Assembly: GCF_008831285.2 (NCBI RefSeq)
Contig: NC_045141.1
Location: 12,388,106 to 12,452,105, forward strand
Source of the DNA: Nymphaea colorata
Lineage: Eukaryota; Streptophyta; Magnoliopsida; Nymphaeales; Nymphaeaceae
DNA: 64,000 bases
Direction of reading: 5' to 3'
The notes beneath the pieces are model-generated. The model ran no database searches and was not told the DNA's origin. It worked only from the letters and a program-made list of their open reading frames with translations. Shown here piece after piece: positions 48,252-60,548 of the stretch (the first letter of the stretch is position 1; every line of letters begins with the position of its first letter). The position numbers and the translations under genes are program-made.

Positions 48252-50279
48252 ATGGCTGACTCGTCTTCTTCTTCAGTCAACACTACTCTGCCTGATGTTG
48301 TGTCTGCGCGGACTGATCATGTACCGGTTCAGGTTACCACCATTCAACTTACCAAGGAGAACTATTCCCGATGGTCTGCTGCGATTACCATGGGGATTGC
48401 TGGGCGAGGACGCATTGCCTATGTGAATGGGAGAAAGGTTGAACCTGCTGCAGATAGTCTGGCTTGGGATACATGGTTTCTTGAAGACAACCAGGTCAAA
48501 ACCTGGCTTGTCAATTCAGTGTCCCCGGATATCCAACCCCTCATTCTTCGTAAGAAGACTGCAAGGGATATGTGGATTATTTTGGAGCAGATGTATGGCC
48601 AAAAGAAAAGGAAAGTTCGTGTGTATCAACTTATGAAGGATGTGTATTCCCTGCGACAAGGTGCTCTCTCGGTTGCAGACTTTTATGCAGCATTAAAATC
48701 TAAGTGGGAGGACCTTGACTATCACTCTGATATTCCATGGAGGTGTCCTCACGACCAGATGCAGTACATGACTGATAAATGGGAAAACAGGGTATTCCTT
48801 TTCTTATCCGGACTGAATGATGACTTTGAAAATATAAGGGGTCAGATTCTTAACTCTGACGAATCATTTAGTATTGAAGATGTCTATTCCCGTGTTGAAG
48901 CTGAAGAACAGAGAAGGCTGCTCTCTAGTGGACGAAAGGGGGAAGAACAGTCTGCCTATGTTAGCCGTGCCCCTGTTGGAACTCCTCGTTCTTCCCGAAA
49001 ATGTACTCATTGCAAAAAACTTGGTCATACTAGGGATTTTTGTTGGGACCTGTATCCAGAGAAGAAGGATAGTAGGGGGAGGTCTTCGAGTGGGAAGAAG
49101 CCTGTATCGTCTGCAACAAGTCTGAGTGATGGGAAAGGTTCTATTTCTGCAGAGCAGATTCGTGAGCTACGAGCATATTTGAGCAAGATTGATGTTGGTC
49201 AGGCAGATACACCAGATGAGGTGAAGATCAATCAGGCATTGGCTGTTTCAGGGGGAGAAGGTACTTCTTCTATGGGTGAATGGATTGTTGACAGCGGTGC
49301 CACTCATCACATGACTGGCAACCCCAAGCTTTTCCATGACTACAAGCTATCCTCGGGAAAGGAACGTGTGTCCCTTGCCGATGGTTCCTTTACTTCAGTG
49401 GCAGGGAAAGGGAGTCTTTCCTTGTTAAATAATTTTTTAGTTCATGATGCCTTACATGTTCCTCATCTTCCCTTAAATTTGTTATCTGTTAGTAAGATTA
49501 CCAAGGAACTGAAGTGTGAGCTTATATTTTCTGAAAAACGTTGTGTTTTGCAGGACTTGGTGACAGGGAAGAAGATTGTGATTGGTTTGGTGTCTGATGG
49601 GCTGTATCGGCTTCCTATACGCGTTGTCACAGCTCTTATGTCAGCAGTCAGCAGAACAGAGAAGAAGGAGGAAGAGTGTCGTCAGTTATTTTTGTTTTGG
49701 CATGAACGCCTTGGTCATCTCCCATTTGGGATTTTGAAACATTTGTTCCCTGAACTATGTTCTAGTTTAAACATTTCCATGTTATCATGTGATGTGTGTC
49801 AGTTTGCGAAGCATGTTAGAGCTTCTTATCCAATTTCAAATAGTCGTTCTAATAAAGCTTTCTCCTTGGTTCATTCTGATGTGTGGGGGCCTTCGGGCAT
49901 TCATTCTCGTGGTGGTTTTCAATACTTTATAACCTTTATAGATGATTATTCAAGATGTACCTTTGTGTATTTGTTGAAAGATCGTAGTGAGGTGCCTCAC
50001 ATTATTGAAACTTTCATCCTCCTAGTGGAAAACCAATATGGAAATTCTGTCAAGACTTTTCGGTCTGATAATGCTCGTGAATATCTGTGTCTCACTGTTG
50101 AAGAATTCTTTCGAAAGAGGGGGATTGTTCATGAGACATCCTGTAGTTATACCCCCCTCAAAATGGGATTGCTGAGAGGAAAAATCGTCAGTTGCTCAAT
50201 GTCACCCGAGCCATACTGTTCCAAAGACATCTCCCAAAATACTATTGGGGTGATGCAATCCTTACTAGTGTCTACTTGA
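48252..50279 (+). pseudogene. Copia-2 Gag, protease and integrase N-terminal part
   Basis: I chose the start MADSSSSS because it opens the conserved Gag region; an in-frame ATG 33 nt upstream is less likely. Visible parts are the Gag helical domain, a zinc knuckle CTHCKKLGHTRDFC near residue 250, the protease motif WIVDSGATHHMTG near 347, an integrase zinc region with FWHERLGHL and CDVCQFAKH, and the first two catalytic aspartates in HSDVWG and FRSDNARE. The frame is lost at a C6 run (50,152-50,157), after which about 40 unrelated residues precede the stop. The truncated product lacks the catalytic glutamate of integrase and all of RT and RNase H. Confidence 0.92.
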
Positions 50280-52600
50280 TTAATCGCATGCCCACTCGTG
50301 TGCTAAAGGGTCGTACTCCATACTCTATGCTTCCAGGGAGTAGTCAACCTTTTCATCTTCCTCCTCGAGTCTTTGGATGTGTGTGTTTCATACATAACCA
50401 CAGCCCCAATGTGAAAAAACTTGATCCCAAATCTATTAAGGGCGTCTTTCTTGGGTATTCTTCCACTCAAAAAGGTTATAAATGTCTAGATCCTACCACT
50501 GGTCGTCTTCACATTACCAAAGATGTCACATTCTTGGAACATGTCTCCTATTTTGGTGAGAATTCGCTTCAGGGGGAGAAATTAATGTCTAAGGAAGAGT
50601 ATTCTCCCACACAGGAAATTCAGTTTACAGACTTTATGGATTACAGGCGTGAAGAGAATCCTGTTGCCAAGGTGCTTGGCAAAGATGAAGATGGCAAAGA
50701 TGAAGAGGGGACGACTACTGATGTACATGAACAGGAGAAGGAGGGAGAGCATCCTTTGGTGACAGAACAAGAGGGTAATCGTATGTTTGGACAGGTGTAT
50801 TCCAGGAGAAGAGCTTGTACTGACAAGGTGATTGATGATGAGGAGGTTACACCGAATCCCAATCCTACTTCTTCCTTGGATGATCCAAGTCGTGTTCAGA
50901 AGCAAGATGTTGGAAAAGAAAAGGAGGATCTTCCTATTGCCTTGAGAAAGGGGGTCAGGTCATGTACCCAGCACCCTATTGGTAACTTCGTATCTTACTC
51001 TAGATTGAGCACTGACTATAAATGTTTTGTATCCTCCTTGGCTGTGGTTGTGATTCCCAGGAATGCTACAGAGGCTCAGGGTGACACTAAGTGGTCTCAT
51101 GCAATGAAAGAAGAGATGGAAGCTTTAGACAGAAATCAGACATGGGAGGTGGTTGATATTCCTGAAGCAGCCCACTTGGTTGGGTCGAAGTGGGTCTACA
51201 CTGTTAAGTACAAACCAGATGGTAGCATTGAAAGGTACAAAGCACGATTGGTGGCCAAGGGGTTCAGTCAGAAATATGGGATCGACTACTTAGAGACGTT
51301 TGCTCCTGTTGCAAAGATGAAGACTGTTAGAGTTATTATTTCATTGGCGGTGCTGAAGGGTTGGGAGATGTGCCAACTTGATGTAAAAAATGCCTTTCTC
51401 AATGGAGATCTCGAAGAGGAAGTGTACATGTGCATGCCACCAGGTTTTGAGAAGCCTGGAAAATGTTGTAAATTGAAGAAAGCTTTGTATGGGCTGAAAC
51501 AGTCTCCCCGAGCATGGTTTGAACGGCTCAGACTTGTTATGAAGAAACATGGCTACAAACAAGGAAATGGAGATCATACCCTGTTTGTAAAGAGAAGAGA
51601 GAGTAAAGTTACTCTACTATTGGTTTATGTTGATGATATGATTGTTATAGGTGATGATAAGGAAGAGATAGCAAGATTAAAGGGTTTACTATCTACTGAA
51701 TTCGATCTAAAAGATCTTGGTAAGCTGAAGTATTTTCTGGGTATTGAAATTGCTAGATCAGGTACAACTCTTGTACTTAGTCAAAGGAAGTATACCCTGG
51801 ATCTACTAAAGGAGACAGGAAAACTGGGATGCAGACCAGCCTCTACTCCTATAGATGCTGGGCATAAACTTGGTAGCAAAGATGGAGAACTGTTGGGTGA
51901 AGAAGCTAAAGGGAGATATCAACGTCTAGTTGGCAAACTGATTTATCTCACTCTGACTAGACCTGATATCACATTTGCTGTAAATGTGATGAGCCAGTTC
52001 ATGCATGCACCTACAGATATGCACTTGAAGGCTGTAGATAGAATTTTGTGCTACTTGAAGAAGAATCCCGGAAAGGGACTTCTATATGTGCAACAAAGAT
52101 CTATTGAAGTTGAAGGGTATTCTGATGCAGACTGGGCAGGCTGTGTTGACACCAGAAGATCTACTTCAGGATACTGCGTCTACTTGGGGGGAAATTTGGT
52201 TGTTTGGAGAAGCAAGAGACAAGATGTGTGTTCCCGCTCGAGTGCAGAGGCTGAATATAGGGCTGTGGCTACTGTGGTATCAGAATTGTTATGGCTGAAG
52301 ATCTTACTGACAGATATTGGAATAGAGATTGAAGGGCCTATGAGGATGTATTGTGATAATAAGTCTGCAATTAACTTGGCTAACAACCCGGTTCTTCATG
52401 ATCGAACAAAGCATGTGGAGATCGACCGTCACTTCATCAGAGAAAGAATTGATGCTAAGGAATTAACGCTACCTTACATGAAGTCTGAAGACCAAACTGC
52501 TGATGTCCTAACCAAGGCCTTAAGTGTAACTCCATTTGAGAGAAATGTATCCAAGTTGGGCATGTTTGATATGTATGCCCAACTTGAGGGGGAGTGTTGA
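50158..52600 (+). pseudogene. Copia-2 integrase C-terminal part, RT and RNase H
   Basis: Continues the polyprotein in the shifted frame. It contains the missing integrase catalytic Glu (in ERKNR, codon 50,174-50,176), an acidic linker, reverse transcriptase from ETFAPVAKM through VYVDDMIVIG (YVDD at 51,626-51,637), and RNase H with YSDADWAG, SRSSAEAEYRA and CDNKSAI. The segment has no good start of its own; the first TTG/ATG-type start lies inside integrase, so separate expression is doubtful. The stop TGA (52,598-52,600) falls inside the 3' LTR, because the frame reads through the purine tract. Confidence 0.92.
52581..52594 (+). other. Copia-2 polypurine tract
   Basis: aacttgagggggag directly before the 3' LTR; also coding in the Pol frame. 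Confidence 0.9.
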
Positions 52601-52834
52601 CGGGTTTTGTTGTTCGGGTCCGGATCCGTACCCGATCCGGTTTGTCCTAATTAGGACTACTTATACTTCTGTAAACCCTAATCTTTGTGTTAATGAAGTG
52701 TTGAAGAGAGAGAGTGTCTGGAGGCTAGTGGGCACCAGACCTCCTCACCCGTGGTTTTTCTTCCCTCGAGTCGAGGGTTTTCCACGTTACATCTGTGTGC
52801 TTTCTTCTTCTCTCGTGCACATTTTGTTTCTACA
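52595..52834 (+). repeat. Copia-2 3' LTR
   Basis: 240 bp, read as identical to the 5' LTR over its whole length. Confidence 0.96.
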
Positions 52835-52839
52835 TTCTT
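52835..52839. repeat. Copia-2 target-site duplication, right (ttctt)
   Basis: Exact match to 47,506-47,510. Confidence 0.95.
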
Positions 52840-53824
52840 AAAAATGATAAAATGAAAAAAAACATTAAATTAATAGTTCACTCTTACAATCTCATAAGAA
52901 AGTCTCAAACAAACGTCGCCGGTGAAGTGCAGAGCTCGACAACTGTTCGAGATGAAGTCGAATTGTAGAAGGTTTATTTTTTGGTTCGGATCAGGTCTGA
53001 CCCAAACCGATCCAACCTGTACCCACTCGTGTCCCGTACCTGGATCCACGTGTCGGCGTATCAGAGTGGGTACGTGGGCTAAGCCCACGTATCCATGTCA
53101 TGTAGATAGCTAGTCTTAGTTTGCCAATACCAAAAGAAAGTCAAAATGGTCCAAGTGAACTTATGAATAAAGAATTGTTTTTCTTTTTTTTCACCAAAAT
53201 TTTGAGTTACAAGAAGCTTTCAGTTCTTGATTTAAAAGCAATGTCTTTAAAGCACTAGGTGCAACCCAGGTGGTGAGTTAAGTATAGACCTTAGACAGGG
53301 GACTAGGCACATTAAATGGTCCTAGAGAAGGAAAAACCATAGAATGCAACATTGGATTTTAAATTTAACAATGGAACTGAACCATTTCTCAATGGAAAAC
53401 CAATGGTAATCAACTTACAAAAGTTAAACCATCAAAATGCACGATAAGAGTCACACTAGACATTCTATAACATGTTACCAAATATAGCTAACAATTTGAA
53501 GAACAAATTTAATAAAGTTGCAAAATTGAAGTTAAAGGCTATATGGCATGAAGAAAGCAATACCACAATTTAATATTTGTGCTTTCTAATGTTATAGAGC
53601 ATGCAGGACCTTCCAATTTCCTAATACTAACTACTAAATTTCTAATTTGAATTTCTCAAATGTAAGCCTAAAAGGCTAAAACTACTAGTCTATTTTTGCA
53701 AAAGAAAAGAGTTAACAAGGCCTTCAACATAATCAAAACTTCCATGTTAACATTGTTTATAGTAAAAACTAAAAACTGTGCTACATTATAATTTCACTAA
53801 GCAGTAAAAAGTATTAGGAAGATT

Positions 53825-53825
<1 letters not shown>

Positions 53826-53855
<30 letters not shown>
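53826..53855. repeat. (TG)n microsatellite
   Basis: About 15 TG units inside the large intron. Confidence 0.95.
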
Positions 53856-53858
<3 letters not shown>

Positions 53859-54737
53859 GCACAATCAACATCAAAAGAATTAGTCAAGGAGGCAACGCCT
53901 GAGGAGCGGAACACCCCCCTGCCCCCTTCCCCAGGTTTTCTCTTTGCCTCTAGGATCCAGGGCTGTGTAGAGACCTAAGTGTGGTCAGTATGATACCCCA
54001 CCCCATAAGGTCCAAGCGAATAGCAGACACGAGAATCAAACTGACAAGTTATGGTATACATACCCATTAGCCTGAAAAGCTATGCGACATCCCTCAAAAG
54101 ATATTTCTGATTGCAGAAGAAGAAGAAAAATTGCCTCAAGAAGTAGAAAAAGGAAAAAATAAGAGAAAGGAAAAAAAAAAAAAGGAATCTCAGTAGAAGG
54201 AAAATGCCCAAGTTATTGAATGCTTACACGATCCTAAGCACACTAGGCAATTAACTAAGCATTTCTGGACGGCAATTTCCAAGGAACAGCCAGCGTAGGG
54301 GCCTAGATAAACTTAGTTGCAAGACTCAGCATGTTTTAAACAACATAAAAGATTAAAGTTCAGGTTTTGAATTACTAATACACAAAGAAGCATGCAAAAT
54401 CACTATCAAGTGAAGAATTACTCATTTTACAGGTATAGCAACCAGAACAGGTGTTCAGAGGCCTAGTCACGTGAAATTTTGAAATTTTATCTACTTCATA
54501 TGTATAACCGAAAATATTCTGGGTAGTTATACATGAACTGCAAACCGTGGTGCAAAGCATTCTCAGATAGCACTTGCATGGGGTTCAGCTACATACACAC
54601 ACATACATACATATGTGTCAGCACGTGTGTGAATCCTATTATCTAGAAATATGCACTATGCACTTTATGACATTTGGATCCACTATAAGCCACAATTCAA
54701 GCCATTTAGACAGATCTTGCAGTTCCAAAATCATACA

Positions 54738-54762
54738 ATATATATATATATATATATATATA
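54738..54762. repeat. (TA)n microsatellite
   Basis: About 12 TA units in the large intron. Confidence 0.9.
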
Positions 54763-55098
54763 AGGATAATCAACGAAGAGATAATATGAAAGAGCAGGTA
54801 AAAGAAGTCGTCATACTCCAGAAAGCATCTGCTCTCCCTCCACGCCCCATTTCTATGCAATTGAAACCTGTTTGTCAGTCATTTTTAAATCTTACAACTA
54901 CTGTAATAATTTACACCTTTTTCAATAGAGAATAGTTTAATTGTTTCCAAATCAAGAGAATATCTAGCTGCTAAGCTGTCACATGGAGACTTCAGTCGCA
55001 CACCCCACATTGACAGGACTCAATTCTCACACACCAGGACACTAAAAGGACATATCAAACAAGTGTTGCCTTTCTGTTTTTTTCATCTTGAATGCCTA

Positions 55099-55100
<2 letters not shown>

Positions 55101-55132
<32 letters not shown>
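55101..55132. repeat. (TA)n microsatellite
   Basis: About 16 TA units in the large intron. Confidence 0.9.
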
Positions 55133-55134
<2 letters not shown>

Positions 55135-56695
55135 CATGTGTGTATGTGTATATGGAGTGATCATTGATTCAATAAGGGAAAAAAAAAAAACTTAACCCAG
55201 TTGCAAGCTCGAAGAGGCCAATGCCTCACCCATTTGGAGGTTTTACCAGGGCCACATCCAAAAGATGCCCCCAAGCCCTTTTGTTGCGCTTACGAAGTGC
55301 CTTATGTCTTCCTCAAAGAGGGCATGTCACCCTTTGTCTGGCCAGGTGGAAGCTAGTGGAGATGTGTAGTTCTGACTCTAGTAGCTTGCCCAGAATCGCA
55401 CTGTGAAGTGTGAACTAGGGATCTCTTCCACTTTCGAGACTTTGTGGGATCCCCCAATACTTCACCACACCCTTCACAAAGAGTTTGGCCACTCGTTCGG
55501 AGTGAAGTCAATGGGTGCCAGCATGGAGGTGGCATACTTAGACTAGAGAACCAATCTACTACTATCAAGATTGACCCAGGGCAGGAGACCTTGGGTAAGG
55601 CCAATCTTCTATCCATAGATATGCATGCTCATGGCCTTCCAGGGACAGGCAGTGGCTCCACTTCCTTGCTTCTGGTGTTCCACCTTGTCTTGTTTGAAAG
55701 CAAATTGTATGTTCCAAAGCCCATGTTACTTAGATGATCTCTCATTTTGCAATATTGTGTCTTTTATCTTTTTTAATTTGTCACCAATTGCATTCTGTTT
55801 TGTACTCTCCTGAGCAATGAAGGGATGTGAGGGTATAGTGTACTTGTCTGTGTAGTCCTAGACTCCTAGTGTCCTCTCTTGGCAGTTGGCCTTCTCTCAA
55901 GGTAACCTAAGCCTATTTGTCAAGTAAGGGGAAACTTGCTTTGTCACAGAAAATAGATCTGAAAACCATTCCACAGAAGCATCAAGTTTTTTCTCTTTGG
56001 AAGTGTGATTCTTAGAAAGCATTTTCTTCCCCAACCTGGAAGTGCCTTACATAACCTTGAATTATAGACTCTAAACTACATCTCCTGGACTCACCAAAAC
56101 AGCAAAAGCACCCGAATCGACACAACTCAGGTGTGGGTGTGGGTGTGGGTGTGCCTCCAACACGGCACTGGCTACGGTCAGCATGCATCCGTTATGGTCA
56201 AACTGCATCAAGATTATTTTTGTCCTCTTTTTTATTTTTATTTTTTTAGAACTGATCCTTCTATTTTCCATTTTTTTCTGTTTTGTTGTATCTGTTATAC
56301 TGATTTTAGTATTTTTAGTGCAGACTTTTGCAGTTTAATATTAGACGGTATAATAACTTTATATATTGCATGTGCTATATGGTCATATATGTTGTTGTTC
56401 TTTATAAGTTTTCTTAATCTGGGAACATGTTTTCATATATATTAACACACACACACACGCACATATACTGCTTATTCTATACATGTGTTACCAATTTTGT
56501 TAATCAATCTTATACATGTTATATGTATTATATGTTGTATATTTATACAGTTATAAATTTATAATACTAGATGTGCAACAGCTACTTGTTTAATGTCTAC
56601 TTATTTTTTAAGATTGTAAAATCTGAAAGCAGAGGCTAGAGTATGCATATTACATGTAAGAAACAGAATGCTACAAATTTTGAAATCTAGGATGT

Positions 56696-56699
<4 letters not shown>

Positions 56700-56740
<41 letters not shown>
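56700..56740. repeat. (TA)n microsatellite
   Basis: About 20 TA units. Followed by a cacccatgtttt...cacccatgtgagatag stretch that resembles the catgggtgcggg repeat family. Confidence 0.9.
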
Positions 56741-56745
<5 letters not shown>

Positions 56746-57535
56746 CCTTGCTACACATGCACCCATGTTTTTCTGAAATTTGCCATACTCCACACCCTCA
56801 CCCATGTGAGATAGACTCTAAAACATTATATCCATATTAAATACAATGCTATTGTTTATATGTTAGTTTCCCAAATGAGGGGCCTTTAGACTTCAATTTT
56901 TATTTTATAAACATATGCAGTTACCCAACTTTATTTTCATAATATTAGGATATCCCTGATCTATATACATATGAGATATGCAGGTTCCTTTTAGCTCAAT
57001 TATGAGATATCCAGGTTTCATCCACCTATAAACATATGAGATATGCAGGTTTCTTTCCCTTGGTTTTTAGTTTTGGATGATATTAATGTTAGTCAGAAGT
57101 CAGAACTACATTTCTGGTATGGATAGGTTTTAAATTATCCTCCTAATATTCCAGTAAAACTGTAATATATATAAAGACATGATTTTCCCTTGATGCCCAA
57201 AATATACACATTGGTCATCACATTATAGGTTAAGGTTGGCACAAATGCAAAGCAAGAAAAACAAAATAAGTCAATAAAAGTGTCCCACAAACATCCTCTA
57301 GACAATCCAACAATGAACAGCATTTCCCAGAAAGAAACATAAATTAACATAGTAGAAAGCATATAAAAATGAAGGATGGGGGCAGCATATTATGAAACTG
57401 GATATTATGAAAACCAGTGCGGCTATTAAAAAGAAAACGAATGAACAAATGTTCAAGCAGTAAAGTACGGGAAGAAAAGAATAAACGAGAATCACTACCG
57501 TCGTATTGGAAGGCTATATTATAATAGGAACTCAC

Positions 57536-58872
57536 CAACTTAGCAATCTCCCTCCAAAAGTGTGGCGAAGGCCTGGTTATCAAGTAAGCTCCTTCAAGTG
57601 CCTTTTGTTGATCTTGTGACCAGCCAAGAAAACCAAAATTTTCCAACAGAGTCCCAGATTTCCTCCTAACAGAGTCGTCATGGTAACCGTGTTTAACTTC
57701 TGATTCCACACAGCTTTCTTTTTTGTGAATTCCATTCTCTTCCCTCAACCTCTTCTTCTCTCCTCTCTCGTCCTTCATAAGATCAGAAGAAGTGTTCCTT
57801 TTTTCCTCCCTGCTCCTCCTCCGTTACGCATGAACTTCCCTGAAACAATATCTGTCCTTTCCGTGCGTTCTCCCGCTGCAGATTGCTTACTGGAATTCTT
57901 CGTCTCATTGTTCTCATCCAATTTTCCACCTTTGTCGTCACCCGTTCTGCCTTTTTATCAGCAAAAGATTATATACGGCTACACGTTGCTTCCCTTATAC
58001 CCTTATTCACATGTTCTCTCACATTCGCGCGCATCACCGTGACATTTCCTTCATTCTCCTTCCCATCTGCATCGGAAATAGCATCAACGAATCTTGGGGG
58101 CCTTATCTTTGGTGTATTACCAGAAGTTCGGAAATTGGATCTCTGAATTTCATCCGGTGTAGCAAATTTAGGAGCTTTCCTGCGAGCACTTTGGACTATA
58201 CTCCTTCACCCTGGTCTGCACTAACTCGCAGTCATGGACAACATTCCTCTCTCTCTCCTTCTTTTCTTCATCATAAGCCCCATGGATGAATCTCGGGGAC
58301 CTTCTTTCTGGCATACTGCCATAAATTTCGCTGTTGGATGGACGGCTTTCATTGTGTGGAGCAGACGTAGGAGATTTCCTAAGAGCAAGCTGACTCGTTC
58401 CATTGCGATTACCTTTCGCCTCCCTCTCCCTCACCCTCCCTTCCTTCAGCTTCACCACATACGGATGCACCAACCCATCACCGTGGACGGTATACCCCTC
58501 GTTCTCTTTGTTTTCTCCCCGTGAAACAGCAACAATGAACCTGGGAGACCTTCTCTTTTGAATCTTATCAAGCAAACCGCAATTGGCTGCCGTCGGAGTT
58601 TCGATTCTCGGAGATCTTCCGAGGGGCGTATTTGCCAGTTTCTCGGCATCGGCTGTGTACCCAAGGTTGGCGTCCCTCCCATGGAGTGCCTTAACAGATC
58701 GAGAGGGCCGTCTTCGGCTGGTGCCGCCGGAGACTGCCGCCACCGTCGCGGATTCAACTCCTTCACCATCAAAGCTACCAGCTGAATGCGGCCCGCTGCC
58801 CAACCGAGCGGATCTCCTTGGGGTGCAGTATTGAGCAACCGCTTTCCTCCCTCTCCTTTTCGTCTCCGCCAT
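57536..58872 (-). pseudogene. 5' coding block of the Myb/SANT-like gene
   Basis: The start MAETKRRGRK at 58,872 is preferred to an in-frame ATG 54 nt upstream because it opens a basic N-terminus that the RRSARL motif follows. The block has five related basic motifs (RRSARL, GRSPRI, RRSPRF twice, RPPRF), each of the last three followed by acidic or charged text such as GENKENEG, DEEKKERE and DADGKENEG, so this looks like a degenerate repeat of about 60-75 residues. The Myb/SANT-like start WSQDQQKALEGAY and PSPHFWREIAKL close the exon. Frame changes are needed at about 58,187-58,196, before the TAA at 57,969-57,971, and in the A6 run at 57,797-57,810. Confidence 0.75.
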
Positions 58873-59675
58873 GGTCATGGCAACGACATTGAGACAACCA
58901 CCACGCCAGGACAGAAATGGCGCCATTTTGAAATCCTTGACGCGCGCCTACGGCGGTTCGTCTCGTTTGTGCGATTCGCTTCGCTTTTCCTGACCGATTT
59001 GATGACGAACCTGAACCGACTCTCGAGGATAATTTTGTTAACTTCTTTTGTTCTATCTAGTGCAAGTCAAGACCCTGACATCATTATCCAGTTAAGATCC
59101 TGACTCAATTTTGGATACGATGGAATTTCAAATAATTTAACATCTGATGAAGAACTCCGATTGAATGCAGACTTAATGAAGATTTCAATGTAGATAAATA
59201 TATGACTGCATTCGGATTCAGATTTGGATTCGACTGAATTTAATTTTAAATAAATATCATATATTTAATGTCTATATATTTTGAAAATCAGTTCTTAACA
59301 TATTGCAATGAGGTTGCATTTACATTTGCATCGGATTCACATTGTGAATTTGGATTTAGATTCAGATATGGTATACACATTTTTTCATTTTCCTTTAACT
59401 CCACATTCAAATTCAAATATGTAAACATCTTCAAAAGCATATATGGTTAAGAGCGGCATAAGCACTTTCAATAAGTCTAAATTACACGAACAATTATGCA
59501 ACATTTAAATAAAAAAAAACTCATAAACACTCCAACCCGTGAATTTTGTGAAGGGCATCTAAGTTTCACCAATATATTGCCATATTATTAGGTTCTGAAC
59601 CAAAGCCAAAAAAGGTTTGGAAAAGCAAGCATATCATCAATAAAGGGTACCAACCTCCTTAATTGCCCTAATGAG
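58873..59675. other. Promoter side of the Myb/SANT-like gene and spacer
   Basis: Locally GC-richer for about 100 bp, then AT-rich with repeated gattcggattcagatttgg words at 59,200-59,380. No gene recognised. Confidence 0.45.
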
Positions 59676-59870
59676 TAGGGGTGGAGTTAGAAATTTGTTT
59701 TGTTGGGGAGGTGAACTCTATATTCAATATTTTGATAGGGGTCAAAATATAATTTTTCAACATTTTTATATATCTTAAATTAAAATTTTTAAAAATTACA
59801 GGCAGCATTTATTAATCTAAAAACATGAGGGTGGGCCATGGCACTTGCCAGCCCCCTGGCTTCGCCTCTG
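59676..59870. mobile_element. hAT-like MITE, copy 6
   Basis: The ends taggggtggagtta and tggcttcgcctctg are the family's inverted termini. The flanking 8-mers ctaatgag and gtaatgga share a central taatg (5 of 8), an eroded target duplication. AT-rich interior with A/T runs. Confidence 0.65.
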
Positions 59871-60176
59871 GTAATGGAGCATTTAGAATTTGGAGCTTTT
59901 ATGGTTTTATTAAAAGCACCTGTTTGGGTAGCTACCATGATGAAGAACCAAACTTTGATGTTCCATTAGGCAATTTAGTTAAGTAGGTTGGCGCCTTCTT
60001 TTGATGATATGCTTGCTTTTCCTAAATCTTTTTAGTTCATTTTGGACATCCAAATGTCAATATGTTGGTGATACTCATGATTCACTCACAAGATGTCCAG
60101 AACTTGTGTGGATATTGGTGATGATTTTGTTCTTAGAACTAGATTTGAAAAGTCTATGTATGGCCCTATGGGGTCT

Positions 60177-60366
60177 GAGGGATGGAGGCAATGGGGGTAG
60201 GGGCCCGGCCCTGGCCCCCTTTCGAAAAATAAAAAATAAAAATTTACACATAAATTTTAAAAAAATTCTTTTATTGTATATAAAAATTTTGGAAAATGAT
60301 TATTTTGTCCCTTGTCAAAATTTTGAAACTATAATTCAGCCTTCTATTTCTGACTTCCGCCTCTCT
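60177..60366. mobile_element. Probable hAT-like MITE, copy 7
   Basis: Starts near gagggatggaggca and ends near tgacttccgcctct, with the AT-rich ataaaaatttacacataaatt interior shared by other copies. No target duplication was recognised, so boundaries are approximate. Confidence 0.4.
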
Positions 60367-60530
60367 CTGAAGGCTGTTCCTGAATAATTCAAGTAAAACA
60401 GCCTATGGTGATATTGGAACGGTATCACCGACGTCATTAATTGCACTAGCGATATCCTGTATGTCTCTCCATTGTTGCATTAGTTAGAATGTGCCACTGA
60501 AGATGGACGTTGGCGGCATGAAGCTTCCGT

Positions 60531-60548
60531 AGTAGATGCTTCATTGTT
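60531..60548. repeat. LINE target-site duplication, left (18 bp)
   Basis: agtagatgcttcattgtt, repeated exactly at 63,516-63,533, bracketing the LINE. Confidence 0.9.

Larger units (their letters stand above)
47511..52834 (+). mobile_element. Copia-2: complete-length Ty1/copia element, frame-broken, 5,324 bp
   Basis: Bounded by two 240-bp LTRs (TG...CA) that I read as identical, with a TTCTT target duplication, an initiator tRNA-Met primer site and a purine tract. The internal region encodes Gag, protease, integrase, RT and RNase H, but the frame breaks once, in integrase. Identical LTRs place the insertion very recently. It lies in the large intron of the Myb/SANT-like gene, antisense to it. 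Sequence and LTRs differ from Copia-1, so this is a separate family. Confidence 0.96.

Noticed and set aside
47746-48259. Ala/Arg/Gly-rich frames of 85-165 codons on both strands
   Set aside because: They are produced by the GC-rich triplet repeats of the Copia-2 leader and have no motif.
50152-50200. Programmed ribosomal frameshifting between the two Copia-2 frames
   Set aside because: The break is in the middle of integrase, not at a Gag-Pol boundary, and copia Pol is normally one frame. A mutation or misread homopolymer is simpler.
58187-58260. A 66-nt intron (agg|gtgaag ... attcag) that would avoid the first frame change in the Myb/SANT-like gene
   Set aside because: The skipped bases align with the repeat unit coded elsewhere in the protein, and the candidate is shorter than usual plant introns. 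It would also not remove the other frame changes. Kept as an open alternative.
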